Source of the DNA: CAZEVY01 sp964515555 | GTDB taxonomy: Bacteria > Acidobacteriota > Terriglobia > Bryobacterales > Bryobacteraceae | Assembly (NCBI GenBank): GCA_964515555.1 | Contig: CAZEVY010000002.1 | Location: 111,499-175,498, forward strand | Direction: 5' to 3' | Length of the DNA: 64,000 nucleotides | Shown: positions 25,613-35,118 of the stretch, one piece after another | Layout: every line of letters starts with the position of its first letter | How positions within the stretch are numbered: position 1 is the first letter of the stretch | The notes under the pieces: generated by a model | The model's database searches: none | Told to the model about the DNA's origin: nothing | Seen by the model: the letters and a program-made list of their open reading frames with translations, nothing else | Made by a program: the position numbers and the translations under genes

Positions 25613-25978
25613 CTACTGCGCCGCAGCGACCGTCTTGATCACGACGCCCTTCATGCCGCCCTTCAGGATCAGCGCGCCGTCGATGCGAACGCGCTTCTCG
25701 ACGAACGGCATCAGCCTCGTGTTGGGATTCTTATGGTCGGAGGCGACTGGCAGGTAGAGCGCGCCCGTCTTGTCCTCGAGAATCGCCAGCGGGACGCCCG
25801 CCTGTGCGCAGGCCGTCGCACAGACTAAGTGCTTTTCGCCAGATCCGCCGTGGCCAAAGTAACAGCCGGTGTCGACCACCGTGCCTGTCAGCGCGATCGG
25901 CTTGCCTCCGGCGGGCTGGTGCGCGATGAGCGCGGCGGCGGCGATCGCGAGGCCCGCGACGAAGACGATGGGACGCAT
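25613..25978 (-). CDS. Small exported Cys-containing protein, function unknown
   Basis: 121 residues with a signal peptide (IVFVAGLAIAAAALIAH). A conserved-looking core reads TGTVVDTGCYFGHGGSGE followed by LVCATACAQAGVPLAIL, giving three Cys and a His that could bind metal or form a disulfide. The C-terminal half is a β-rich segment (KRVRIDGALILKGGMKGVV). The ATG at 25978 is preferred over a GTG one codon earlier. It starts the operon leading into the CocE and amidase-family genes. Similar small proteins occur near secreted enzymes in acidobacteria, but I know no function. Confidence 0.7.
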   Translation of the reverse strand: MRPIVFVAGLAIAAAALIAHQPAGGKPIALTGTVVDTGCYFGHGGSGEKHLVCATACAQAGVPLAILEDKTGALYLPVASDHKNPNTRLMPFVEKRVRIDGALILKGGMKGVVIKTVAAAQ

Positions 25979-26013
25979 CACGGTCCCATAGTATCATCAG
26001 TATTGTCGCCTCT

Positions 26014-29000
26014 ATGAACCTCGCAGCCGGACGCGATCTGCTGCATTACCGCGTTCTCGACAAGATCGGCCAGGGCGGCATGGGACAGGTCTACCGCGCG
26101 CAGGATCAGAAGCTCGGACGCCAGGTGGCGCTCAAGGTGCTCACACCCGCCGCGGCGGAAGATGACAAGGCGCGCCTACGGCTTCTACGCGAGGCGCGCG
26201 CCGTCTCCGCGCTGAATCATCCCAACATCGTCACCGTGCACGCGATCGAGGAGGCCGACGGCCTCGACTTTATCGTGATGGAGCTGATCGAGGGCGAGTC
26301 GCTCAAGGATATCCTGGCACGGGGGCCGATCGCCCCGGAGATCCTGATCGATCTCGCGGCGCAGGCCGCCTCGGGCCTCGCCGCCGCGCACGCCGCCGGA
26401 ATCATCCACCGCGACATCAAGCCGGCCAACCTCATCGTGACGCCCTCCGGCGTTCTGAAGATTCTCGACTTTGGCCTCGCCAAACCGGTCGTCACCGCGA
26501 CCGGAGAGACCGAGGCGGAGTTGACGATGCCCGGCATGGTCGCAGGCACCGTCGCCTACATGTCGCCCGAGCAACTTCGCGGCGAGACGCTCGACCCGCG
26601 TACGGACCTGTTCTCGCTCGGCTGCGTGCTCTATGAAGCCGCCACCGGAAGGCAGCCTTTCACCGGCGCTCATTTGCCCGAACTCGTCGGTGCGATCCTG
26701 GGCGCAGCCCCGGCGCCGCCCTCGGCCGTCCGCGGCGGCCTCGGTGCGTCACTCGACAGCGCGATTCTGCGCGCCTTAGCCAAAGATCGCGAGGGAAGAT
26801 ACTCCACCGCGTCCGCACTGCGCGACGATCTGCGTGCGCTCGTCACGGGTACTGCTATCGTCCATAGCACTACCGCTGCCGCCGAAGAGGAACCCATGAC
26901 CGCCGCGCCGATCCTGGTCGGCCGCGAACGCGAGCTCGAGCGGCTCGATGAGCTCCTCGCCGACGCCGCGCGGGGCGCGGGCCGTGTCGCATTCATCACC
27001 GGCGAGCCAGGGATCGGCAAGACGTCGATCGCGAACGAGTTCCTTCGGCGCGCGCGGCGATCGCACAGCTCGCTCGTGGTCGCCCGAGGACGCTGCGTCG
27101 AACAGTACGGCACCGGCGAAGCCTACCTTCCCTTCCTCGACGCGGTCGGCGAACTACTTGGTGGACCGCACCGCGACCTCGCCCGTACGGTGCTGCGCCG
27201 CTCGGCGCCGACATGGTGCTTACAGCTTCCCGCCGTCTTCGCCGCCGACCTCGCCGACCTCCAGCGCGAGACCATCGGAGCCACCAAGGACCGCATGATG
27301 CGCGAGATGGGCGACGCGCTCTCGGCGCTCGCAGCCTCCGCGCCCGTGCTGCTGCTGCTCGAAGACCTGCACTGGGCCGATCCCTCGAGCGTCGACCTGC
27401 TGCGCCACCTGTGCCAGCGCATCGACCGCCAGCGGCTGATAGTCGCCGGAACGTTTCGACCCGCCGAGGTCGAGTCGCGCGATCATCCGCTCAAGACCTA
27501 CCGCCTCGAGATGCAGGCGCACCGCGCCTGTGAGGAGATCGCGCTGACGCAGCTTTTGGAACGCGATGTCGCGGGTTTTCTCGAGGCGCGCTTCCCTGAG
27601 CACGAATTTCCGTCCGGACTCGCCGCCATGCTGTTCGCACGAACGGAGGGGCATTCCCTGTTCGTAACCGGACTCGCCGAACTGCTGGCCGAGCGCGGCG
27701 ACATTACTCGCGACGGCGACGTCTGGCGGCTCGCCCGGCCCCTGGCGGACCTGCACCTCGACGCCCCGCAAAGCGTCGTCAGCATGATCCGGAGGCAGAT
27801 CGAAACGCTCGCGGCCGACGACCGCCAGGCGCTGCAATGTGCCGCCGTCCAAGGCGACGAGTTTCTGTCGACTGTTCTCGCCGAGGCGATCGGCGGCGAC
27901 GCCATGGCGGCCGAGGAGCGCATCGAGCGCCTGGCGCGTACACACCGGCTGGTACGCGCGATCGGCGAGGAAGAGCTGCCCGACGGCTCGTTCTCGGTCC
28001 GCTACCGTTTTGCTCATGCGCTCTATCAGAACGTCCTCTATGACGATCTCGTCGCGCGGCGCCGAATCCAGCTTCACAAACAGGCGGGGGAGAGTATCGA
28101 AAAACACTACGGCGAGCAATCGCCGCGCGTGGCCGCGCAGCTTGCCGTGCACTTCGAGCGCGGCCGCGAGTTCGCGCGGGCCATTGACAACCTGATTCAC
28201 GCCGGCGACACCGCCGCCACGCGTTGCGCCAACACGCAGGCCCTGGAGTATTTTACACGCGGCATGGAGCTCGTCGAACGGCTTCCCGAGGGCGACCGCG
28301 CCGCCCGGAGGATTCAGCTCCACCGCAAGCGCACGATCGCACAGATGAGCCTTAGCCGCTTCCCCGACGCCGAGCAGGAGTGCGAGAGCGCGCTCGCCGA
28401 GGCGCGCGCCATCGGCGACGAGATACAACAGGTGCACATGTTGAACCTGCTGGCGCAGGTCCTGTTCTGGCGGCACCAGCTCACCCGCATGGGGGAGGCC
28501 ACCGCCGAGTCGGTCGCCATCGCCGCGCGCTGCGGCGACGAGACGCTGCTGCTCGACTCCATGGCGTTTCGAGGGGCCGGGCTGCACGCGATCGGCGAAT
28601 TAGGGGCCGCGATCGAGCTGCTGGATCGCAGCGTCGAGCGGGGCCGCGCGCTCCAGCACCGCTCCGCCCTGGCCGCCGGGCTCACCTGGCGCGGCGGCGT
28701 CTATAACTGGCAGGCCGACTACGCCTCGGCCGAGCGCTGCATTCGTGAGGCCCGTCCGCTGACCATCGAGTCGCGCAACGCCGTCTGGCTCGGTCAGGCG
28801 ACCTTCGGCCTGGGCATCGCGCTCGCCAACCAGGGCCGGATCTCCGAGGCGTTGGCGACGCTGGAGGGCGGTTTGGAGCTGTTCGACCGCAATGGTGCGC
28901 CCTACAACGTCGCGCGCTTTGCCAACACCATCGGCTGGATCTACCGCCAAGTCGGCTCGCACCAGCGCGCCGTCGAGTTCGACAGCAAGGGTGTGGAGTA

Positions 29001-29574
29001 CGGGCGAAGATACAAGATTCCCGAAGCGGAGATCAGCTCCCTCATCAACGTCACCCAGGAAATGACCCGCACCGGCGACTACTCCCAGGCCCGCGAGACC
29101 TTCGCTCTCATCGAAGAGATGGCCGCGCGGGACGAGTGGCATCGCTGGCTGTTCCTCATCCGCTACCGTGCTACCGCCGCGCAGCACTGGATCGCCGAGC
29201 GCGACTTCGACCGCGCCGCCACCGTCCTGGGCGTCCTGCGCGAGGACACCGCGCGCCACGGCATCGTCAAGTACGCCGCCATAGGACGGTGCATCGGCGC
29301 CGAGATCGAGGCCGAGCGCGGCGATCTGCACGCCGCCGAGGGCGCGCTTGCCGAGGCGCTGGCGATGCTCGCCGGACGTCCGGCCCCGCTCGCCGCATGG
29401 CGCATTCACGAGTCGCTTGGGCGCGTGCGGTCGCGGCGCGGCGACTCGACCGGCGCACGCGCGGCCTTCGCCGAAGCCGCCCTGATCGTCGACCGCATCG
29501 CCGCCGGTATCGCGGACCCCGAACTGCGCAACGGCTTCCTGGCGTCGGATGAGGTGCGCGCGCTGCGGCCGTGA
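26014..29574 (+). CDS. Ser/Thr protein kinase fused to AAA ATPase and TPR repeats
   Basis: 1186 residues, cytoplasmic. The N-terminal Hanks-type kinase (10-270) has the glycine loop IGQGGMGQVY, Lys41, HRD with Asp134 (IIHRDIKPANL), DFG (152-154) and SPEQ. An STAND/AAA ATPase starts near 300, with Walker A GEPGIGKT (about 330-337) and Walker B VLLLLEDLHWADPSS. From about 700 to the end it is helical and TPR-rich. This architecture senses a ligand or partner through TPR and NTPase modules and signals through phosphorylation. No transmembrane helix is seen. Its stop overlaps the GTG of the next gene (GTGA), so the two are coupled. Confidence 0.93.
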   Translation: MNLAAGRDLLHYRVLDKIGQGGMGQVYRAQDQKLGRQVALKVLTPAAAEDDKARLRLLREARAVSALNHPNIVTVHAIEEADGLDFIVMELIEGESLKDILARGPIAPEILIDLAAQAASGLAAAHAAGIIHRDIKPANLIVTPSGVLKILDFGLAKPVVTATGETEAELTMPGMVAGTVAYMSPEQLRGETLDPRTDLFSLGCVLYEAATGRQPFTGAHLPELVGAILGAAPAPPSAVRGGLGASLDSAILRALAKDREGRYSTASALRDDLRALVTGTAIVHSTTAAAEEEPMTAAPILVGRERELERLDELLADAARGAGRVAFITGEPGIGKTSIANEFLRRARRSHSSLVVARGRCVEQYGTGEAYLPFLDAVGELLGGPHRDLARTVLRRSAPTWCLQLPAVFAADLADLQRETIGATKDRMMREMGDALSALAASAPVLLLLEDLHWADPSSVDLLRHLCQRIDRQRLIVAGTFRPAEVESRDHPLKTYRLEMQAHRACEEIALTQLLERDVAGFLEARFPEHEFPSGLAAMLFARTEGHSLFVTGLAELLAERGDITRDGDVWRLARPLADLHLDAPQSVVSMIRRQIETLAADDRQALQCAAVQGDEFLSTVLAEAIGGDAMAAEERIERLARTHRLVRAIGEEELPDGSFSVRYRFAHALYQNVLYDDLVARRRIQLHKQAGESIEKHYGEQSPRVAAQLAVHFERGREFARAIDNLIHAGDTAATRCANTQALEYFTRGMELVERLPEGDRAARRIQLHRKRTIAQMSLSRFPDAEQECESALAEARAIGDEIQQVHMLNLLAQVLFWRHQLTRMGEATAESVAIAARCGDETLLLDSMAFRGAGLHAIGELGAAIELLDRSVERGRALQHRSALAAGLTWRGGVYNWQADYASAERCIREARPLTIESRNAVWLGQATFGLGIALANQGRISEALATLEGGLELFDRNGAPYNVARFANTIGWIYRQVGSHQRAVEFDSKGVEYGRRYKIPEAEISSLINVTQEMTRTGDYSQARETFALIEEMAARDEWHRWLFLIRYRATAAQHWIAERDFDRAATVLGVLREDTARHGIVKYAAIGRCIGAEIEAERGDLHAAEGALAEALAMLAGRPAPLAAWRIHESLGRVRSRRGDSTGARAAFAEAALIVDRIAAGIADPELRNGFLASDEVRALRP

Positions 29575-30776
29575 TCGCGCTACTGGCAGCAACGCTACTC
29601 GCCGCCGAATTCCACGCCGACGTGGCGCCGATTCTGCAACGCCGTTGCCAGTCCTGCCATCGCCCCGGCGAGATCGGGCCGATGCCGTTGACGACGTATC
29701 GAGAAGCGCGCCCTTGGGCCAAGGCGATTCGCGAGGCGGTCGTGACGCGACGGATGCCCCCGTGGTTCGCCGAAGGCTCGTCGCGCCCACTGGCGGACGA
29801 CCCGCGGCTCTCCCAGGCGGAGATTGAAGCCATCAACGCGTGGGCGATCGCCGACGCACCCGAGGGAAACGCATCGAAGTCGCCGCCGCCCGTTCAGTGG
29901 ACGTCCGGCTGGAACATCGGCGCACCCGACCGCGTCGTGACGATGCCCGAACCGGTTCGGGTTCCCGCGCGCGGGCGCCTCGACTACCAGTTTGTCGTCA
30001 TTCCGCTCGGCCTGAGCGAGGACCGCTGGGTTCGCGCCGCCGAGGTCCGCCCCGGTGCGCGCAGAGTGGTCCATCACGTCGTCGCCTACTTGCGCGAGCC
30101 CGGCGACGAGTGGCTCCGCGACGCCCGGCGAGGAACGCCGTTCGCCCGCACCGGTGCCACCACCGCCGACATCCTCGCGGTCTGGGCGCCCGGACAGCCC
30201 GCGATGATCTGCCCGCCCGGCATGGCGAAGAAGATCCCCGCCGGATCGGATCTCGTCCTCCAGATTCACTACACGCCCGACGGACGCGCCGTCGACGATC
30301 GAACCTCGATCGGCTTCGCGTGGGCGGCGCCGCCCGGGCGCCGCGTCCTGACGCTCCAGCTTCACACGACTTCGCTGCGCATCCCGCCCGGCGAGCCGAA
30401 TCATCGCGTGACGGTCTCGGGGACGCTCCCGGGCGACGCGCTTTTGCTGGCGATGTTCCCGCACATGCACCTGCGGGGGAAGGCTTTCGAGTACGCGATC
30501 GCCGGAAATGGTGGACGATTCGAGACGCTTCTGCGCGTCGCGCCCTACAACTTCTATTGGCAGCTCAGCTATCGCCTCGCCACGCCGCGTGCGTTGGCGA
30601 AGGGCACCCGCCTCGCGGCCACCGCCTGGTACGACAACTCGCCGAACAATCCGCGCAATCCCGACCCGCGCGCCGAGGCCGGCTACGGTGAGCAAAGCGA
30701 CGAGGAGATGATGGTCGGCTTCTTCGATGTCGCCGTGCCGGTGAATGTGGACAAGAAGTCGTACTTCGTGCGGTGA
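29571..30776 (+). CDS. Monoheme cytochrome c / copper type II monooxygenase-like protein
   Basis: 401 residues with a short signal (ALLAATLLAAEFHADV). The N-terminal cytochrome-like module has one heme motif, CQSCH, in ILQRRCQSCHRPGEIGPM. The later region resembles the copper-binding fold of peptidylglycine/dopamine monooxygenases, with His pairs in RRVVHHVVAYLRE, LVLQIHYTPDG and FPHMHLRGKAFEY. Such proteins are frequent in Solibacter-like genomes, and no substrate is known. The GTG start overlaps the kinase stop. Its stop lies one base from that of the converging cytochrome-cyclase-like gene. Confidence 0.8.
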   Translation: MIALLAATLLAAEFHADVAPILQRRCQSCHRPGEIGPMPLTTYREARPWAKAIREAVVTRRMPPWFAEGSSRPLADDPRLSQAEIEAINAWAIADAPEGNASKSPPPVQWTSGWNIGAPDRVVTMPEPVRVPARGRLDYQFVVIPLGLSEDRWVRAAEVRPGARRVVHHVVAYLREPGDEWLRDARRGTPFARTGATTADILAVWAPGQPAMICPPGMAKKIPAGSDLVLQIHYTPDGRAVDDRTSIGFAWAAPPGRRVLTLQLHTTSLRIPPGEPNHRVTVSGTLPGDALLLAMFPHMHLRGKAFEYAIAGNGGRFETLLRVAPYNFYWQLSYRLATPRALAKGTRLAATAWYDNSPNNPRNPDPRAEAGYGEQSDEEMMVGFFDVAVPVNVDKKSYFVR

Positions 30777-30777
30777 C

Positions 30778-31782
30778 TCAGTCCACCAACGCCAGCACCG
30801 CGAATGACGTCGCCGCATCGCGCATGAAACCCGCCGGGATCGACCCGGCTTCGTAGCGCTTGTTCATCGACTCGGCCGCCCACGATCCGTCGGTTTCCTG
30901 GTGCGACCGCAGCCACGCCCGCGCCTTCGCCAGCGCCGCGTGCGAGCGCTTCACACCCGCGCGCTCCAGCGTGAACGCCGCGAACGCCGTGGCGTAGGCG
31001 TTGCTGCCGGCCGACGGCGCGGCCTTCTCGTGCACCTTCCACGGTCCGATCGACTCCAGCGTCCAGCCGCCGTCGGCCTGCTGCTTCGACAGCGTCTCCT
31101 CGGCGATCGCCTTGCGCGATTTCTTGTCGAGCGCCGCCGGCAGTTTCGACGACGCCCACGCCAGCGCCAGGCGATTGTGCAGGGGTTGCGCGGCGCGCTC
31201 GCGATCGAGGTATCCCGTGAGGGCTTCGACCGGTTCGCGGTTCTTCGACGGCCCCGATCCCGCGGCGAGTGCCGCCAGCGCCGCGCCGTAGAATTGAGAG
31301 TGCGGCGACTCCCACGGGTCGAGATCGAACTCGAACCATTGCCAGGAGCCGCGCTCCTTGCCCTCGCGGATTTGCAGCAGCCACAGGCGCTCCATCGCCT
31401 GCTTGCCCGCGTCGCCATCGAGAAATAGCGCCGAAAGAATCGCCTCGACGCCGAGCTTGCGCGACGCATCGGGCTCTCTTCCGTTTGGGGAAAGCTCCAG
31501 GGGCTCCCGCATCCCGGCTCGCGCCCTCAACCCGTCGACGAGGCCCGTCTCCCAGGCCGTCGGCGACGTCTCGCCGAGCGCCTTGCGCAACGCCGGCCGC
31601 GCGAGCAGGTACGGGACGCCCGTGTGACAGGAGATGCAGACTCCGCCGGTCGCTTTCGCACGGGGCCACTCGAACCAGGCTTTCTGCCTGCCGTCGAGGT
31701 ATTGCGCGGCGAGTTTCGGATTCCAGCCTTCGGCGAATGCGGCGGATGCCAGCGCCAGCATCAGAAAGGCACGTAGCGGCAT
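30778..31782 (-). CDS. Exported monoheme protein with squalene/hopene-cyclase-like fold
   Basis: 334 residues with a signal peptide (RAFLMLALASAAFAEG). One c-type heme motif, CISCH, occurs in GGVCISCHTGVPYLLARPA. The remainder is an α/α-toroid of the terpene-cyclase/prenyltransferase type, with QW-like motifs KQQADGGWTLES and HQETDGSWAAES. No DXDD cyclase motif is seen, so terpene cyclisation is unlikely. The fold may bind a substrate or partner next to the heme. Converges with the monooxygenase-like cytochrome, one base apart, and the two may act in the same periplasmic process. Confidence 0.75.
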   Translation of the reverse strand: MPLRAFLMLALASAAFAEGWNPKLAAQYLDGRQKAWFEWPRAKATGGVCISCHTGVPYLLARPALRKALGETSPTAWETGLVDGLRARAGMREPLELSPNGREPDASRKLGVEAILSALFLDGDAGKQAMERLWLLQIREGKERGSWQWFEFDLDPWESPHSQFYGAALAALAAGSGPSKNREPVEALTGYLDRERAAQPLHNRLALAWASSKLPAALDKKSRKAIAEETLSKQQADGGWTLESIGPWKVHEKAAPSAGSNAYATAFAAFTLERAGVKRSHAALAKARAWLRSHQETDGSWAAESMNKRYEAGSIPAGFMRDAATSFAVLALVD

Positions 31783-31798
31783 AGCCTCAGTGTAGCCA

Positions 31799-34213
31799 CT
31801 ATTCGTACCGGAGCGCCGTAATCGGGTCGACCTTGGTCGCCCTCCTTGCCGGCGCCAGCGCAGCCGCCAGGACCGCCGCGATCATCACCGCCGACAGCGC
31901 CGCGAACGTCAGCGGATCCGTCGGCTTGATCTCGTAGAGCAGCGTCCCCAGCACCCGCGTCAGCGCCAGTGCGCCCGCGACCCCGAGCGCCACGCCCGCC
32001 AGTCCCAACGCCGACGACTTCCCGATCACCAGCCGGAACACATCTGCCGGCCGTGCACCCAGTGCGATGCGGACGCCCATCTCGTGGGTCCGCTGTGTCA
32101 CTGCGTACGAGACGACGCCGTAGATTCCCACGAACGCCAGCACCAGCGCCACGCCCGAGAACACCGCCAGCAGCAGCATCCGGAAGCGCGCCGGCGTCAC
32201 TGACTGCGCGACCAGGTAATCCATCGTGCGTATGTCGGCCACCGGCTGCTCCGGGTCGATGGCGCGCACCGCGGCGATCGCCGAGCGCGTCAATTGCTCG
32301 GGCTCACGGTCCGTGCGGAGTACGAACGTCATGAAGGAAAGCACCAGGTGCGGATGCGCGTAATAGACCATCTCGCGCGAGGCCGTCTCCAGACCGTTAT
32401 GCCGGATGTCCCCGACCACGCCGACGATCTCGCCCGGCGTATCGTTGCCCATGTTGACGACGAGCTTGCGGCCGATCGGATTCTCGTTCGGCCAGTGCTT
32501 GCGGGCCATGGTCTGGTTGATGATGAACACCATTGGCGATTTCATTGTGTCGCCGTCGTTGAAGTCGCGGCCCTGCAGCAGCGGTATTCCCATCGTGTTG
32601 AAGTACCCCGGCCGCACGATGCGCACGTCGGTGACCGGGAACTGTCCCGGCGCCGGCTTCGGCCGCGCGATGTCATACCAACTGGTCGCGGACCCGAGTC
32701 CCGTCAGCGGCAGGAACGCGATACTGCTCGCCGCCTGCACGCCTGGCAGCGCGCGCATGCGCTCCACCGCCGCCCGAAAGAACTCGACTCGCTGGTGTGG
32801 CTCGCGATACTTCGAACTCGGCAGGCTCACGCGCATCGTGAGGATCGAATCCGTCCGATACCCCGGCTTCACCGAGAGCAGCTTCAGGAAGCTGCGGATC
32901 GTCAACCCAGCGCCGATCAGCAGCAGCAGCGCGACGCCGACTTGCAGCACGACGAACGCGTCGCGCAGCCGGCTGGTCCCCGTGCCGCCCGTGGCTCCGC
33001 GTCCCCCTTCCTTCAGTGCGACATTCAGCCGTGTTCCCGCCGCCGTCAGCGCCGGCGCGATCCCGAACAGAATCCCGACCAGCACGGACACAGCGGTCGC
33101 GAACAGCAGCGCGCGGCCGTCCACCGAGACGGTGTCGAGCAGCGGAAGGTCCTTGGGCGCAGCCGCTAGGATCGCCTGCACGCCCCACACCGCCATCGCT
33201 GCGCCGAGCGCTCCGGCGACCACCGCGATCGTCAGGCTCTCAACAAGTAACTGGCGCACGAGTCTCCAGCGTCCCGAGCCGAGCGACAGCCGCACCGCGA
33301 TTTCACGCTCCCGCGCCGCCGCCCGCGCCAGTTGGAGGTTTGCGACGTTGGCGCATGCGATCAGCAGCAGAAACCCGACCGCGCCCAGCAGCACCTTCAG
33401 CGCCATCTCGAGATCCTGCGAAAACTGCTCGCTCATCGGGACCAGGTTCACACCCCAGTTCTTGTTGAACTCCGGGTACTGCTCCTCGAGACTGCGCGCG
33501 ATAGCCGACATCTCCGACTGCGCCCGGTCCACGGTCGCCCCCGGCTTCAGGCGTCCGAAGGAAATCAGGTAGCGTCCCGCGCGGCGCCGGTAGTCGACCG
33601 ACGGGTCGAGCGCGAGCGGCGCCCATGCGTCCGCCTTCGGTCCGATCGGCTGAAACGACGCGGGCATCACCCCGACCACGGTGGAGCTCGCGCCGCCGAG
33701 CGCGAGCGCGCGCCCGACGACGGAGGGGTCACCGCCGAACCGCCGCTGCCACAGCGCGTGGCTCAGCACGATCGCGTTCGGCCCACCGGGCCTGCCCTCC
33801 TCGTCGTTGAATGTGCGCCCGTGCAGCGGCTGGACGCCGAGCAACCGGAAATAATTGCCACTCACCGCTCCGCGCAGGACCTCCTCAGGCTCGCCCTGCC
33901 CTGTGAGCGGCGCGGGCTGCGGCATCATCACCACCCACGCCATGTTCTCGAAAACCGTGTTGCGCGCCTGCCAGTCGCGCAGGTTGGCCGGCGCGACCAC
34001 GTTCTGTGCGCGCTCGGGACGGCGCGAATTCACCTCCCAGATCATGACCAGCCGCTCGGGGTCGCGAAAGGGCAGGTCGCGCAGCATCACGGCGTTGACG
34101 ACGCTGAATATCGAGGTCGTCGCGCCGATGCCGAGCGCCAGCGTGAGGATCGCTACCGCGGTAAAGGCGCGATTGGCCCGGAGTGTACGGAGGGCGTACA
34201 GGAAATCCTGCAT
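31799..34213 (-). CDS. MacB/FtsX-type ABC transporter permease
   Basis: 804-residue inner-membrane permease with two FtsX/MacB-PCD halves. Helix one is TAVAILTLALGIGATTSIFS, the first FtsX core is near LLLIACANVANLQLARAA, and the second is near VALVLAFVGIYGVVSYAV. It ends with ARRATKVDPITALRYE, typical of the family. It lacks the N-terminal prefix domain of the PadR-linked permease nearby. It is the last gene of an operon with adaptor, ATPase and a small membrane protein, together forming a MacAB-like exporter. The substrate, whether macrolide, lipoprotein or peptide, is unknown. Confidence 0.92.
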   Translation of the reverse strand: MQDFLYALRTLRANRAFTAVAILTLALGIGATTSIFSVVNAVMLRDLPFRDPERLVMIWEVNSRRPERAQNVVAPANLRDWQARNTVFENMAWVVMMPQPAPLTGQGEPEEVLRGAVSGNYFRLLGVQPLHGRTFNDEEGRPGGPNAIVLSHALWQRRFGGDPSVVGRALALGGASSTVVGVMPASFQPIGPKADAWAPLALDPSVDYRRRAGRYLISFGRLKPGATVDRAQSEMSAIARSLEEQYPEFNKNWGVNLVPMSEQFSQDLEMALKVLLGAVGFLLLIACANVANLQLARAAAREREIAVRLSLGSGRWRLVRQLLVESLTIAVVAGALGAAMAVWGVQAILAAAPKDLPLLDTVSVDGRALLFATAVSVLVGILFGIAPALTAAGTRLNVALKEGGRGATGGTGTSRLRDAFVVLQVGVALLLLIGAGLTIRSFLKLLSVKPGYRTDSILTMRVSLPSSKYREPHQRVEFFRAAVERMRALPGVQAASSIAFLPLTGLGSATSWYDIARPKPAPGQFPVTDVRIVRPGYFNTMGIPLLQGRDFNDGDTMKSPMVFIINQTMARKHWPNENPIGRKLVVNMGNDTPGEIVGVVGDIRHNGLETASREMVYYAHPHLVLSFMTFVLRTDREPEQLTRSAIAAVRAIDPEQPVADIRTMDYLVAQSVTPARFRMLLLAVFSGVALVLAFVGIYGVVSYAVTQRTHEMGVRIALGARPADVFRLVIGKSSALGLAGVALGVAGALALTRVLGTLLYEIKPTDPLTFAALSAVMIAAVLAAALAPARRATKVDPITALRYE

Positions 34214-34241
34214 GAGCGAACCTCCCGTCGGTGGATGGAAG

Positions 34242-34397
34242 CTATTTGAAGATCAGCGGGGACTCGATGACCATCACCCGCGATTCGCTGGGCCTCGGAG
34301 CCCGGTCGCCGATCAGCCCGGCGAGGCGTTGATCGATGCCGGTCGCCAGCGCCAGCGCCAGCACGGCCAGCGCGAGTATGTCGGGGTTGTTTCTCAT
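34242..34397 (-). CDS. Small 51-residue single-helix protein inside the ABC operon
   Basis: The ATG at 34397-34395 overlaps the TGA of the ATPase gene (ATGA), and the frame ends 28 bases before the permease start. The peptide begins MRNNPDILALAVLALALAT, one hydrophobic helix, then a short polar tail ending ESPLIFK. Its overlap, strand and position support a real coupled gene, perhaps a small accessory subunit of the transporter. I know no function. It could alternatively only be a translational link between ATPase and permease. Confidence 0.65.
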   Translation of the reverse strand: MRNNPDILALAVLALALATGIDQRLAGLIGDRAPRPSESRVMVIESPLIFK

Positions 34398-35104
34398 ATG
34401 ACGGTACTGGCTCCGGCGCTTTCTTCCACGATGCGTCCGTCGAACATGTGGATGGTGCGATCTGCGTACTGGGCGTAGCGCGGATCGTGGGTGACCATGC
34501 AGATCGTGGCGCCCTGCTGGTGCAGGCCGCGCAGCAGGTCCATGACCGCCTCGCCGTTCTTCGAGTCGAGGTTTCCCGTCGGCTCGTCCGCCAGCAGAAT
34601 CGCCGGATCGCCGACCAGCGCGCGAGCGACGGCCACGCGCTGCTGCTGGCCTCCGGAGAGCTGCGACGGGTAGTGCTTCATGCGGTGCGACATGCCGACC
34701 TTCTCGAGCGCCTCCTGGCACCGCTTCTTACGCTCGCTCGACGGCATGCTGCGATAGGTGAGCGGCAGCTCCACATTCTCATAGACGGTCAGGTCGCCGA
34801 TCAAATTAAACGCCTGGAAGATAAACCCGATCTCGCGGTTGCGGATGCGAGCCCGATCGCTCGGCTTCAGGCTCTGCACCGGCTTGTCCTTCATGATGTA
34901 CTGGCCGTCGGAGGGGGAATCGAGCAGGCCGAGAATGGAAAGGAGCGTCGACTTGCCGCAACCCGAAGGCCCGGCGATGGCGACGTATTCGCCGCGGCGA
35001 ATTTGCATGTGGATGCCCGCCAGCGCGTGAGTCTCCACTTCGTCGGTGAGGAAAACCTTTTTCACTCCGTCCAGGGAGATGAGGGCTTGTTCGGAGGGAT
35101 TCAT
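34394..35104 (-). CDS. ABC transporter ATP-binding protein (MacB/LolD type)
   Basis: 236 residues with Walker A GPSGCGKSTLLSILGLL, Q-loop IFQAFNLIG, signature LSGGQQQRVAVARAL, Walker B ILLADEPTGNLDS and switch His in CMVTHDPRYAQY. It drives the MacB/FtsX permease encoded downstream. It starts 14 bases after the adaptor gene, with AAAGGA upstream of the ATG, and its stop overlaps the small membrane protein gene. Confidence 0.95.
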   Translation of the reverse strand: MNPSEQALISLDGVKKVFLTDEVETHALAGIHMQIRRGEYVAIAGPSGCGKSTLLSILGLLDSPSDGQYIMKDKPVQSLKPSDRARIRNREIGFIFQAFNLIGDLTVYENVELPLTYRSMPSSERKKRCQEALEKVGMSHRMKHYPSQLSGGQQQRVAVARALVGDPAILLADEPTGNLDSKNGEAVMDLLRGLHQQGATICMVTHDPRYAQYADRTIHMFDGRIVEESAGASTVI

Positions 35105-35118
35105 TCGCTGCGTTCCTT

